Of a stretch of DNA of 64,000 nt, positions 1 to 10,156 are shown one piece after another (position 1 is the first letter of the stretch; every line of letters begins with the position of its first letter). This DNA comes from Candidatus Aegiribacteria sp. (GTDB lineage: Bacteria; Fermentibacterota; Fermentibacteria; Fermentibacterales; JCC-6), in contig JAUXIK010000003.1 in assembly GCA_030620995.1 (NCBI GenBank), positions 22,192 to 86,191 on the forward strand, in the 5' to 3' direction. Below the pieces are notes generated by a model that ran no database searches, was not told the DNA's origin, and saw only the letters and a program-made list of their open reading frames with translations. The position numbers were made by a program, and so were the translations under genes.

Positions 1-1
1 G

Positions 2-134
2 TGCTAAACTTGTCGGCATGATCACCGGTCATGGAGCCATGGGGAGAACTCCCAGAATTATTGAGAAACTGAGTCAGATCGATGGGGTTCTCAGAGTTCG
101 TGAAGCTAAAGTAATCAATCTTATTGATGACTGA
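2..134 (+). CDS. C-terminal fragment of a protein truncated by the window edge, ACT-like tail (…RIIEKLSQIDGVLRVREAKVINLIDD*)
   Basis: Open frame from the window start to TGA at 132-134; the tail resembles the end of a small regulatory (ACT-like) domain. Confidence 0.4.
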   Translation, partial: AKLVGMITGHGAMGRTPRIIEKLSQIDGVLRVREAKVINLIDD

Positions 135-243
135 TGGCCGCTCTGTCTTTCCAGGGCTGTCATCCGGATAATGAAATTAAACTGGTTTTTGATCTGAATC
201 TGTTTTAGCGGACCGAAAACGGAATTCGGGTTAATGAGAGGAA

Positions 244-762
244 GTGGTGATCACGGCTACCATGAAGGAGAATTTCAGTTACAGGCTATGGAGATATGAC
301 GGAGCACCCGGGGAGCTGATCCCTCTTCTGCAGTCTGCCCAGGAACACTTCGGCTACATTCCCATTCGTGCGATCAACTACATTTCCGGAGTGACCGGAA
401 TACCTGAGTCGGATATTTACGGAGTTATTACTTTTTACAGTCAGTTCAGACTTCGTCCAATGGGTAAGTACATTATTCGTGCATGTGCCGGAACTGCCTG
501 TCATGTATCCGGGGCTAAAATGATCATAGAGACTATCGAGGATGAACTCGGGATTGAGGTTGGCGATACATCCGAGGACGGAATGTACACTCTGAATACG
601 GTAGCCTGCATCGGCTGCTGTTCTCTTGCGCCTGTTATAATGATTAATGACGAGACATTCGGTCGGCTTACACCTGCGTCGCTGCGGAAACTTCTTCGTG
701 AACATATACGTAAGTCCGGCGAAAAAGCCGATTCCGCTGCAGGGGTATCCTGCGGCGGGTAA
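244..762 (+). CDS. NuoE-like 24 kDa [2Fe-2S] NADH dehydrogenase/hydrogenase subunit
   Basis: Thioredoxin-like 2Fe-2S motif CAGTACHVSGA…CIGCCSLAPV; directly upstream of a NuoF-like gene. Confidence 0.9.
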   Translation: MVITATMKENFSYRLWRYDGAPGELIPLLQSAQEHFGYIPIRAINYISGVTGIPESDIYGVITFYSQFRLRPMGKYIIRACAGTACHVSGAKMIIETIEDELGIEVGDTSEDGMYTLNTVACIGCCSLAPVIMINDETFGRLTPASLRKLLREHIRKSGEKADSAAGVSCGG

Positions 763-811
763 ATGTTTCGATTTATGAAATCCATTTGTGAAAAACGTCT
801 GGAGTGCTGAA

Positions 812-2593
812 ATGAAGACAATTGTAGTAGGTATGGGAACATGCGGTCTCTCTGCCGGGGCCAGGGTTGTGTTTGAAAAGCTGGAGGAGCTTACGGACGC
901 GAATCCGGATATTTCCCATCTGACGATATCCGGATGCATCGGTATGTGCTATCGGGAACCTCTGGTTGAAATAAGGGATGATGGGAGCAGAGTTTTCTAC
1001 GGAGGAGTCACTGCAGAATCCGCTGAAAAGATCTTCGAGAGCCATGTGCTGAACAATGAGAGAATCGAAGACGACAACCTGGTTTACATTATTGAACGGG
1101 ACGGATCGACTTCCGGTTCTGAAGCTGACTTTCTTGACCTTCAGGAGAGAATAGTCCTCCGCAATTGCGGCACAATCAATCCTGAGTCCATTTCAGATTA
1201 CGTGGAATCAGGCGGTTACGAAAGCCTTAAAAAGATTCTTTTCAGGATGTCTCCGGAGGAAATAATTCAGGAGGTGAAGAATTCGGGACTTCGTGGGAGA
1301 GGAGGAGCCGGATTTCCCACAGGTCTGAAATGGTCCTTTGCCGCCTCAAATGAAGCTGACAGAAAATATGTTGTATGTAATGCCGACGAGGGAGACCCCG
1401 GCGCGTTTATGGATCGTTCTGTTCTGGAGGGAGATCCTCACTCCGTTCTGGAAGGCATGATCATCTGCGCCAGAGCTATCGGTGCGAACTTCGGTTATAT
1501 CTACTGCAGAGCAGAATATCCCCTGGCAATTCACCGCCTTGAAATAGCCCTGTCTGAAGCCAGAGAGAACGGCTATCTAGGCAAAGACATACTGGGTTCC
1601 GGCTTTGATTTTGACGTTAAGATAAAGCAGGGAGCGGGAGCGTTTGTCTGCGGAGAAGAGACAGCGCTTTTTGCCTCGATTGAAGGCGAACGTGGAATGC
1701 CCCGTATCCGCCCGCCTTTTCCAGCGGAAAAAGGTCTCTGGCAGAAGCCCACCAATAACAATAACGTGGAGACCTACGCCAATATTCCATGGATAATTGC
1801 GAACGGTGCTGACGCATATGCTGCTTTCGGAACAGAGAAAAGTCCGGGCACAAAGGTTTTTGCACTTGCCGGTAAAGTTGTTCACGGAGGTCTTGCCGAG
1901 GTTTCAATGGGAACTACAATAGATGATCTCGTCTTCAGGATCGGTGGCGGCATCAAGGAAGGCAGGGAGTTCAAGGCAGTACAGATGGGCGGTCCATCCG
2001 GTGGCTGCATTCCAGCCAGTCTGAAGAATACTCCAGTGGATTTTGAATCAATACCTGCCACCGGAGCCATCATGGGTTCAGGCGGAATGGTTGTAATGGA
2101 CGATACGACCTGCATGGTCGAAATAGCCAGATTCTTTCTGGACTTCACACAGAACGAGTCCTGCGGTAAATGTACTTTCTGCAGGATCGGTACACTCAGG
2201 ATGCTTGAAATCCTTGAGAGATTGACCCGTGGTGAGGGTATTCCTGAAGACATAAAGAAACTTGAGCAGCTTTCAATTCAGATAAAGGAAGCAAGCCTTT
2301 GCGGTCTTGGGCAGACAGCTCCCAACCCTGTCCAGACAACGATACGTTATTACCTGGACGAATATCTGGCACATATCAACGATAAACATTGTCCGGCAGG
2401 AAGCTGCCTGGCTCTGGTCGAATTCAGTATTGATGCTGATAAATGTGTCGGGTGTACGATCTGCGCGAAGAATTGTCCGGTTGACGCAATCTCCGGAAAA
2501 GTCAAAGAGCCACATGTTATTGATCAGGAAATCTGCGTGAAATGCGGCAAGTGCATTACAAGCTGCAATTTCAACGCAGTAATTACAAGGTAG
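812..2593 (+). CDS. NuoF-like NADH-binding flavoprotein with N-terminal 2Fe-2S domain and C-terminal 2x[4Fe-4S]
   Basis: GLRGRGGAGFPTGLKW, NADEGDPGAFMDR, ESCGKCTFCRIGT, C-terminal CVGCTICAKNCP/CVKCGKCITSC; ATG at 812 preferred over 788. Confidence 0.92.
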   Translation: MKTIVVGMGTCGLSAGARVVFEKLEELTDANPDISHLTISGCIGMCYREPLVEIRDDGSRVFYGGVTAESAEKIFESHVLNNERIEDDNLVYIIERDGSTSGSEADFLDLQERIVLRNCGTINPESISDYVESGGYESLKKILFRMSPEEIIQEVKNSGLRGRGGAGFPTGLKWSFAASNEADRKYVVCNADEGDPGAFMDRSVLEGDPHSVLEGMIICARAIGANFGYIYCRAEYPLAIHRLEIALSEARENGYLGKDILGSGFDFDVKIKQGAGAFVCGEETALFASIEGERGMPRIRPPFPAEKGLWQKPTNNNNVETYANIPWIIANGADAYAAFGTEKSPGTKVFALAGKVVHGGLAEVSMGTTIDDLVFRIGGGIKEGREFKAVQMGGPSGGCIPASLKNTPVDFESIPATGAIMGSGGMVVMDDTTCMVEIARFFLDFTQNESCGKCTFCRIGTLRMLEILERLTRGEGIPEDIKKLEQLSIQIKEASLCGLGQTAPNPVQTTIRYYLDEYLAHINDKHCPAGSCLALVEFSIDADKCVGCTICAKNCPVDAISGKVKEPHVIDQEICVKCGKCITSCNFNAVITR

Positions 2594-2602
2594 GAGCGGC
2601 CA

Positions 2603-5600
2603 ATGGAAAAAATCAGACTGAAGATCAACGGTCAGGAAATAGAGGCCACTCCAGGGAAAACAATTCTCGAAGTGGTTCAGGAGCAGGAACTCGATGACAT
2701 ACCCACTCTCTGTCACTCACCTGAACTCGAACCCTACGGCTCCTGTTTCGTATGCGTGGTCGAGGTAGAGGGAAGAGCGAATCTTGTTCCTTCATGCGCG
2801 ACTCGAATAGCTCCGGATATGGAAATTCTTACGAGAAGCGACAGAGTTATGGCATCCAGAAAAACGGCGCTCGAATTACTGCTGTCCAACCACTACGCTG
2901 ATTGTGTATCCCCCTGTATGGAGGGATGCCCCGCCGGCGTTGACGCCCAGGGATATATTGCGCTTTCGGCGATGGGACAGTACAGGAAAGCTGTCGACCT
3001 CATTCGCGAAAAGAATCCCTTTCCGGCGGCCTGTGGAAGAGTATGCGTCCGCAAGTGCGAGGATGTCTGCAGGAGAATGGATGTAGATGCCTCCGTTGCG
3101 ATAAACAACATCAAGAGATTTGTCACTGATTCCCCTGACGCTTACGCCACTGAACCGGTATGCGCTCCCTCAACCGGCAAAACAGCAGGCATCATCGGCG
3201 CGGGCCCGGCGGGTCTTACCGCTGCGTGGTTCCTTGGAAAAAACGGGATCAAATGCGAAGTCTACGAAGCCATGGATCGTACGGGAGGAATGCTGCGATA
3301 CGGTATTCCCGAATACAGACTTCCGGACGCTGTTCTCGACAGGGAAGTGGAATACATCTGCAGAACAGGTACCGAGATTCACTGCGGTGTCCGGGTGGGA
3401 AAGGATATCACGCTGGATGAGATCAGGGAAAAGCATGACGCTGTCTTCATCGGAGCAGGCGCATGGACAGGCAAGCCAATGCGGGTTGAGGGTGAGTTTG
3501 ATACCGAAGGCGTCGTAACCGGTGCGGACTTCCTGGTCGAGAAGGCAGATGATCCTGAGCCGCTGAAGGGTACTGTGGTCGTGGTCGGTGGTGGAAATAC
3601 CGCCATGGATGCGGCGAGAACCGCATGGAGACTGAATGCGGACAAGGTCATTGTTCTTTACAGACGGACTAAAGCGGAGATGCCGGCTGACGCAATGGAA
3701 ATTCAGGATTGTCTTGAAGAGGGCATCGAGATTATGGAACTGGCCGCACCTATCGGTATCGTCAGAAAGGATGACAGACTCAGCGCTCTTCGCTGCCAGC
3801 GCATGAAGCTTGGTGAGCCTGATGATTCCGGAAGACGAAGACCTGTTCCACTGGAAGGTTCGGAATTTGATCTTCCATGTGATCTTGCTATTTCAGCCAT
3901 CGGGCAGAATACAGTTCTTGATGGACTTGTGGAAACCAGAGATGGCGACGTGGACCTGACAAGATGGAATACTTACATCGCGAATCTCAACACAATGGCC
4001 ACGAATATTGAAGGAGTATTTGCGGGCGGTGATGCCGCAGATGATGGTCCTACCGTTGTTGTCGATGCTATCAGAGACGGTCAGAGAGCCGCCAGGGCAA
4101 TAACAGCCTGGCTTGACGGCACCCAGCCGAAACCTTACCCGTTCGTGGTTGCAAAGGAATTCTGGTCAAAGCCGGGGAAAGCTGAACTCGGCGATGTAAA
4201 GGAATCACCCAGACATGAAGTTCACCAGATAGATGTTGAAGACCGCAGAAACAGTTTTACAGAGGTATCGAATGGTTTTGAACCAGAAGATAACGAGCAT
4301 GAATGCGATAGGTGCCTTTCCTGCGGCTGCGTCAGGTTCGACGATTGTGATCTCCGGCTGTACGCAGAAGAATACAGCGTGGATATGGAATACTTCAAAG
4401 GCCATGTGCGAAAACATAAGGTTGATGACAGACACCCTTACATATCCTACGATCCTAACAAATGTATACTCTGCGCAAGATGTATCCGAACCTGCGCGAA
4501 GGTTCTTCCGATTCCCGCCATCGGACTTGTGGGAAGAGGATTTAAAACCGAAATGCGCCCGGCTATGAACAATCCCCTTGTTGAAACAAGCTGCGTGAGC
4601 TGCGGAAACTGCGTAGATGCCTGTCCGACCGGAGCGCTTACGGTGAAATATCCATTTCCTGGAAGAGCATGTCTGAAGACGACCGATATATCCACACATT
4701 GCGGTTTCTGCTCTATCGGGTGCGAGATATCTGTAAGGAAGTTCGGCGATGAAAGGTATTTCGTTACTTCCAACGGCATACCCGGGGATTATCTCTGCAG
4801 GTATGGAAGATTCGGCCATGAGCTTTTCATTAAGCAGGACAGACTGGTGCAGCCGGTTATAAGAAGAGGCAGCTCCTATCGTGCTGTTGGTTTTGATGCT
4901 GCCTATGGCAGAATAGTCGAATCCCTGAAGGCTGCTGCTGAAAAGTACGGACCTGCAAGTGTTGCCGTATTTGTATCACCTGAACTGACAAACGAGGAAC
5001 TGTACATTGCCGGCAGAATTGCCAGATCCGGGATTGGTACGAATAACATCGGTTCTCTTACTATTATTTCGGGCGGCTCCCGTTCAGGTGCTCTCGATAA
5101 GACTCTGGGTTTTACAGCATCCACAGCTGACAGAAAATGCCTCGGGGAAGCCGATCTGATTATCTGCAACAATACATCAATGGAAGCAGATCATCTTGTA
5201 CTGGCCGTCGAAGTGATACAGTCTGTAAAAGGTGGAGCCAGACTCATCGTATCAAACTCAATGCTTGATTCGACTGATCAGCATCTTGCCAGTCTTGCGG
5301 TGGACCCCATGAGAGGAAGGGCATCCATTTTCTGGAATGCAGTGATGCAGGTTCTGCTCGATAGTGGAGATATTAAAGGCACATCCTCCTTCCTTTTGAA
5401 TAGAGATGTATCCGTAGAATTAGCTGCTGCCAGATCAGGTGTCGAGGAAGATAACATTCTCGAAGCTGCAGAGCTGTTGAGGAACTCAGGAAAAGTTGTC
5501 TTTATTCATAGCCCTGACCGCCCTCAGGATGCCTCTCCGGATGATATAGAGATATTCGCTGATCTGGCAATCATGCTCACAGCTGCAGGAAAGAAGACGG

Positions 5601-6262
5601 ACATACTTCTTCCGAGACTGATCGCGAACAGCGCCGGTCTTGAAGTTATGGGAGCTGATCCTGCATTTCTGCCGGGAAGAATTTCTACAGGGGGAGAACA
5701 GCCCGGCGCCTCTACGATTCAGGATCTGAGAAAGATCCTGGAGAGCGGTGACATCAGAGCTGCGCTCGTTATCGGTGAAAATCCGCTTGAGTACAACAGA
5801 ACGGGTTCCTGGTTCCAGAATGTGGAATTTCTTGCAGCGGTCGACTGGGCAGATACCGAAACGACAAGGTTTGCCGATGTAACGCTTCCCGGAAGTACTT
5901 ACCTTGAAACTCCGGGAACAAGGTGTAATTTCGAGGGTAATCTTACAGCCTTCACCAGGGCTGTTTCTCCGCCTTCCGGCATGACGGCAACTGAAGTGCT
6001 TACCTGCCTTGCAAAGTCATTCGGAATTGATATCGCGGATGATCTGTCCGATGAAATAGACAGGGAAGTAAGGAAGAACCTTGGAGATCTTGCCCGTTTC
6101 TACTGGAATACCGGCGAGAAGAGGAACTGGGATGGTAAAGGAGAACTGGTAGCGGTTGAAGCAGATGTAAAAGCTACGTCTATCCTGCCTCCGATGACCC
6201 ACAGTCAGGAATACAGGAAAGAGATCAGGGAAGTGGGAACGGAGCGCTTCCGTGTTCTTTAA
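2603..6262 (+). CDS. Large multidomain oxidoreductase: NuoG-like 2Fe-2S, GltD/NfnB-like FAD-NAD(P) domain, 2x[4Fe-4S] and molybdopterin-oxidoreductase-like fold
   Basis: CHSPELEPYGSCFVC; GIIGAGPAGLTAAWFLG; VVVVGGGNTAMDAARTA; CILCARCIRTC…CVSCGNCVDACPTGAL; CGFCSIGCEISV. Confidence 0.88.
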   Translation: MEKIRLKINGQEIEATPGKTILEVVQEQELDDIPTLCHSPELEPYGSCFVCVVEVEGRANLVPSCATRIAPDMEILTRSDRVMASRKTALELLLSNHYADCVSPCMEGCPAGVDAQGYIALSAMGQYRKAVDLIREKNPFPAACGRVCVRKCEDVCRRMDVDASVAINNIKRFVTDSPDAYATEPVCAPSTGKTAGIIGAGPAGLTAAWFLGKNGIKCEVYEAMDRTGGMLRYGIPEYRLPDAVLDREVEYICRTGTEIHCGVRVGKDITLDEIREKHDAVFIGAGAWTGKPMRVEGEFDTEGVVTGADFLVEKADDPEPLKGTVVVVGGGNTAMDAARTAWRLNADKVIVLYRRTKAEMPADAMEIQDCLEEGIEIMELAAPIGIVRKDDRLSALRCQRMKLGEPDDSGRRRPVPLEGSEFDLPCDLAISAIGQNTVLDGLVETRDGDVDLTRWNTYIANLNTMATNIEGVFAGGDAADDGPTVVVDAIRDGQRAARAITAWLDGTQPKPYPFVVAKEFWSKPGKAELGDVKESPRHEVHQIDVEDRRNSFTEVSNGFEPEDNEHECDRCLSCGCVRFDDCDLRLYAEEYSVDMEYFKGHVRKHKVDDRHPYISYDPNKCILCARCIRTCAKVLPIPAIGLVGRGFKTEMRPAMNNPLVETSCVSCGNCVDACPTGALTVKYPFPGRACLKTTDISTHCGFCSIGCEISVRKFGDERYFVTSNGIPGDYLCRYGRFGHELFIKQDRLVQPVIRRGSSYRAVGFDAAYGRIVESLKAAAEKYGPASVAVFVSPELTNEELYIAGRIARSGIGTNNIGSLTIISGGSRSGALDKTLGFTASTADRKCLGEADLIICNNTSMEADHLVLAVEVIQSVKGGARLIVSNSMLDSTDQHLASLAVDPMRGRASIFWNAVMQVLLDSGDIKGTSSFLLNRDVSVELAAARSGVEEDNILEAAELLRNSGKVVFIHSPDRPQDASPDDIEIFADLAIMLTAAGKKTDILLPRLIANSAGLEVMGADPAFLPGRISTGGEQPGASTIQDLRKILESGDIRAALVIGENPLEYNRTGSWFQNVEFLAAVDWADTETTRFADVTLPGSTYLETPGTRCNFEGNLTAFTRAVSPPSGMTATEVLTCLAKSFGIDIADDLSDEIDREVRKNLGDLARFYWNTGEKRNWDGKGELVAVEADVKATSILPPMTHSQEYRKEIREVGTERFRVL

Positions 6263-6822
6263 AGAATTGTCCTTACGCGGTTCCTCTCATCGAAAAGGAT
6301 ACCTTCCATTGAAAGCAGCCTTCTTTTCATATAGGTACCGTCCTGATAACCGCCCGGGGTTCCGTCAGACCGAATAGTCCTGTGACAGGGTATGATTATC
6401 GGGAAGGGGTTTCTGGAAAGAGCATTTCCCACCGCGCGGCTGCTGTCCGGACAGCCAAGGTGTTCCGCAATTCGCTGATACGTACTGACATGTCCGCGGG
6501 GGATTGAGTGTTCTGTAACGAGAACTTTCTTCTGGAATTCTGAACAGAGATCCATTCGGACAGATGAAAGTGAGAAGCTGATATCCTCTCCGTTCAGGAA
6601 TGTTTCTATATCTCCTGCAATCGAATCAATCATGCAGCATGTACCGGGACTGCAATCATGGAAGAACTCTGACACGTATTCTTCGGCAGTTACATCCTGC
6701 CCTGAGAGAAGTACTCTGAATATTTCAGGCTTGCCACGGAACATTGACCACAGCAAAGCGGCTGACCCGAAAATGGGTGAGTGAGTGTACAGATAGAATC
6801 TTCCAGGATCATCATTTTTCAT
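6259..6822 (-). CDS. ogt: Methylated-DNA--protein-cysteine methyltransferase
   Basis: Active-site IIPCHRTIRSDGTPGGY; MKNDDPG start avoids overlap with the upstream regulator gene. Confidence 0.88.
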   Translation of the reverse strand: MKNDDPGRFYLYTHSPIFGSAALLWSMFRGKPEIFRVLLSGQDVTAEEYVSEFFHDCSPGTCCMIDSIAGDIETFLNGEDISFSLSSVRMDLCSEFQKKVLVTEHSIPRGHVSTYQRIAEHLGCPDSSRAVGNALSRNPFPIIIPCHRTIRSDGTPGGYQDGTYMKRRLLSMEGILFDERNRVRTIL

Positions 6823-6842
6823 TATCTGATTGATTTGAATGG

Positions 6843-7481
6843 TTAATCTGAATCCGTTTTCTTTTCCGTGCTCTTCCCGGTCATTTTTCGGTGAATATCC
6901 GGATAGTGTATCTCCATACATTCAGGACATATAGAATGGGTAACCTGAGCATTCGTATGTGTGGCAATGTAATCGTCAACCTGTTGCCAGTAGTTCTTGT
7001 CATCCCTGACTTTCTTGCAGAATGAACAGATCGGCAGGATACCCTGAAGGGTTTTTATATGATCGAGCGAGTTCTGTAGGTCTTTCGCATGACTCAACAA
7101 TCTGTTCTGCATTTCAATGATCCGGCGGCCTGCGTTGATGCGGGCACGGAGTTCTTCGGGATAGAAGGGTTTTGTTATGTAATCATCTGTCCCTGTATCA
7201 AGACCTTCAACGATATCACTCTTGTTGTCCTTAACAGTGAGCATGATGATGTAAAACGGATTATCACCATCAATTGAACGAATTCTTTTGCATAGATCAA
7301 GGCCGTTCAGTCCGGGCATCAGCCAGTCAAGCAATATCAGCCTTGGTGCGTCCGGCTGCCTGATCACTGTCCAAGCCTCTTCACCACTTGATACCGCACT
7401 TACGTTATGACCACACTTTTGTAATATGCTCGACAGTGTGTTACGGGTGGAGAGATCATCCTCCACGACTAGAATTCTCAT
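6843..7481 (-). CDS. Response regulator with receiver domain and C-terminal Cys motif (CSFCKKVRDDKNYW)
   Basis: MRILVVEDD…LLDWLMPGLNG…TKPF receiver motifs. Confidence 0.9.
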   Translation of the reverse strand: MRILVVEDDLSTRNTLSSILQKCGHNVSAVSSGEEAWTVIRQPDAPRLILLDWLMPGLNGLDLCKRIRSIDGDNPFYIIMLTVKDNKSDIVEGLDTGTDDYITKPFYPEELRARINAGRRIIEMQNRLLSHAKDLQNSLDHIKTLQGILPICSFCKKVRDDKNYWQQVDDYIATHTNAQVTHSICPECMEIHYPDIHRKMTGKSTEKKTDSD

Positions 7482-7834
7482 AGTATTGCCTGCCTGATTT
7501 CCTTTTCAACTTCCATGAACCTTTCCTCCAGTTCGGTTAACAAAGAAACCGCAGTAGTAAGATCGTTTACTCTGCAGGCTTTTTCAATTCTGGATGCGAC
7601 CTTCTGGAACTTTATAGCAGCCATGTTGGAAGCAGAGCCATTTATGCTGTGAGCCTGAAGCTCAGCGCCATTTGTGTTTTTCTTATAGAGGCTTTCCTTC
7701 AGCATGTTGATACGATCAGGGATATTACTCAAAAAGATTTCCGCTATTGATCGTGCCAGGGCCTGATCGCCCATCATGCGTTCCATGAGGTCATCAGGAT
7801 CGAAGATGGATCTGTCACACACTGATAAGGACAC
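7478..7834 (-). CDS. HPt (histidine phosphotransfer) domain protein
   Basis: AHSINGSASNMAA HPt motif; overlaps the response regulator start. Confidence 0.8.
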   Translation of the reverse strand: MSLSVCDRSIFDPDDLMERMMGDQALARSIAEIFLSNIPDRINMLKESLYKKNTNGAELQAHSINGSASNMAAIKFQKVASRIEKACRVNDLTTAVSLLTELEERFMEVEKEIRQAIL

Positions 7835-8167
7835 TGATTTACTCCAAATTATAATTGTTATTTAATTCTAATGAATTCGACAGAATAATCATAGTGAGCA
7901 GTTAATAATTCTGGAAAATGAATTGTATTTCACAGTTTGAAGGTAATGAAGTCAACAAACCTTTGTTAATAAGGATTTACTCTGGAGTTACTTTTCCCGG
8001 GAGATCGGTGACATCAGGATGTGCGTAATAGAACCTGTGCTTGACGGATCATGCAAAATCCTGCATCTAATAAGCTACTTATTTTTTTCAGGCATACTGA
8101 ACCACAGCCGAAAAAAGCGTTTTGACAGACTTATCACAGAAAAGAGAAGAAATAAGAGGTAGCGTTC

Positions 8168-10156
8168 ATGATTCGTCTTGAGAACCTCTATTCACTGATC
8201 GAAGGAAACTTTGATTTTCTCCTTGCAGTAGATGGCAATGAGAAGATTATCTATGTAAGTCCCCTTCTGAAGCACACCTGCTCACCAGATGATTCTGACG
8301 TTTCAGGAGCCCACCTGATAGATATTCTTGAAACTGATTCTCTCTCATCTTTGCGTAAAGCAATAGTCGAGATTCGAAAGGGAACCAGGGGAGTACATGC
8401 TCTGCTGTCCACCAGGTCTGAAAGATCAACCCCGATTCCAATGAATGTCGGTTACATAGAGAGTGTTCAGGGTGGTATCTTCCTTTTCTTCGGTGCGCAG
8501 GTTGACTCGCTTCGCAGAATCAGTGACTGGGAAAAGGAAGAAAGGGTGAAGGAACTGTCCTGCCTTTACTCGGTTGCGGAATGGATAGAGGTATCCGAGT
8601 CCATCAGCGAATTTTTCAAAAGACTTCCTGAATATCTCTCAAGAGGTATGCGGTTTCCGGAAGAAGCGGTTGTCTGTTCCACATATCAGGGTTTGGAGTA
8701 CGGTCAGGAAATGGTGGGAGAGGAATTCATAACCGTCAACCTGATTGTTAACGGCAATCAGAAAGGCGAAATAAGAATTGGATACCTGAGCGAAACACGT
8801 AACATGCTGCCTGAAGAGCAGAAAATGCTGTTCGAAATAGGAAGAATGCTCAGTCTGGCGCTCGAAAGGAAAGAACTCTCCGAAAAAATCGTTCTCAAAC
8901 AGGAAGAGGAAGAGGAGTTCAACAGGCATCTGAAAGAGCTTGAAAAAGAAATTGGCAAACGGGAAAAGGAACTCAAAGCACAGAAACAGAAACTGAGTAC
9001 TGCTGATTCCTATCTGAACCGCGTCAACAAAAGCTGGGATGAAGCCAGCCGCCGACTTGAAACCATGTTCCAGGCTATCCCTGATGAAGTAATGCTCATT
9101 GATCTTAACCAGAACGTGGTTATGAGCAACCGGGAGAATATTGTACCCGGTGACAAATGTTATAGAACCTATTTCAAAAGGGAAACTCCCTGTGAGGATT
9201 GTCGACTGGCAAAGATAAAGCGGGATAAGACACCGATTACCATTACCATGAGGGATGATGACAGATATCTTCAGGTTCACGCTCTTCCGATATACAACCA
9301 GGAAGAGGAAGTTGATGGAATCCTTGAATTCTACAGGGATATCACACTTGAGAAGACCTACGAACAGCAGCTGCAGCAGGCCGACAAGCTGGCTTCCCTG
9401 GGTCAGCTTGTGAGCGGTATAGGCCATGAGATCAACAATCCAAACCAGTTCATCAGGGGAAACATCAAGATCATCAATCAGGCAATAACGGACATGCTGC
9501 CGATTGTAGATGATTACTACAAAGAACATCCCGATCTGAAAATTGCCAGGCTTAAATACGATTTCTTCAGAGAGCATATCATGACCCTGGTAGATGACAT
9601 GTCTCACGGTTCGGAACGGATAAAGGGTATTGTGGAAGGGCTTCGCGGTTTTGCCAGAAAGGACGAGGGGCTTCTTCTGGATACAGTGGATGTCAACACT
9701 CTCATAGAAGCTACAACCAGGCTTGTTCAGAACGAAGTGCACAAGCATGCTGAGATCGAACTGGGGCTGAGCAAGGGTGTAAAGACATTCACAGGTAATT
9801 CACAGAAGATCGAGCAGGTGCTTGTAAACCTCATAGTGAACGCAGCTCAGGCTATCCCGGATGATAAAAAGGGATTGATTACCGTCAGAACCAGGATGGA
9901 AAAAGATACGGTTATCATAGAGATTGAAGACAACGGCAAAGGAATGGATGAGAAAACCCTTAAACTGATCTTCGATCCGTTCTTCACGACAAAACGCACA
10001 AAGGGTGGAACAGGTCTTGGTCTCGCAATTGCCTTCAGAATTATCGAGGAGCATGGCGGAAGCATTTCGGTAAGCAGCAAACCCGGCACCGGAACACTGT
10101 TCACAATCAGGATTCCACTGCCGGATCATGAAGGAGACAGGAAGGCGAAGAAGTGA
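8168..10156 (+). CDS. PAS-domain sensor histidine kinase
   Basis: LASLGQLVSGIGHEINNP H-box; N, G1 and G2 boxes (NLIVNAAQAI, DNGKGM, GGTGLGLA). Confidence 0.93.
   Translation: MIRLENLYSLIEGNFDFLLAVDGNEKIIYVSPLLKHTCSPDDSDVSGAHLIDILETDSLSSLRKAIVEIRKGTRGVHALLSTRSERSTPIPMNVGYIESVQGGIFLFFGAQVDSLRRISDWEKEERVKELSCLYSVAEWIEVSESISEFFKRLPEYLSRGMRFPEEAVVCSTYQGLEYGQEMVGEEFITVNLIVNGNQKGEIRIGYLSETRNMLPEEQKMLFEIGRMLSLALERKELSEKIVLKQEEEEEFNRHLKELEKEIGKREKELKAQKQKLSTADSYLNRVNKSWDEASRRLETMFQAIPDEVMLIDLNQNVVMSNRENIVPGDKCYRTYFKRETPCEDCRLAKIKRDKTPITITMRDDDRYLQVHALPIYNQEEEVDGILEFYRDITLEKTYEQQLQQADKLASLGQLVSGIGHEINNPNQFIRGNIKIINQAITDMLPIVDDYYKEHPDLKIARLKYDFFREHIMTLVDDMSHGSERIKGIVEGLRGFARKDEGLLLDTVDVNTLIEATTRLVQNEVHKHAEIELGLSKGVKTFTGNSQKIEQVLVNLIVNAAQAIPDDKKGLITVRTRMEKDTVIIEIEDNGKGMDEKTLKLIFDPFFTTKRTKGGTGLGLAIAFRIIEEHGGSISVSSKPGTGTLFTIRIPLPDHEGDRKAKK

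Noticed and set aside
286-939. 217-aa minus-strand ORF
   Set aside because: Antisense to the NuoE/NuoF-like genes; no family signature
4205-4819. 204-aa minus-strand ORF
   Set aside because: Antisense to Fe-S-rich coding sequence; Cys pattern is a by-product
2603-6262. Selenocysteine formate dehydrogenase
   Set aside because: No in-frame TGA in the ORF, and the expected Cys/Sec ligand position appears not to be conserved
8639-9748. 369-aa minus-strand ORF
   Set aside because: Antisense to the well-supported PAS histidine kinase; no recognisable motif
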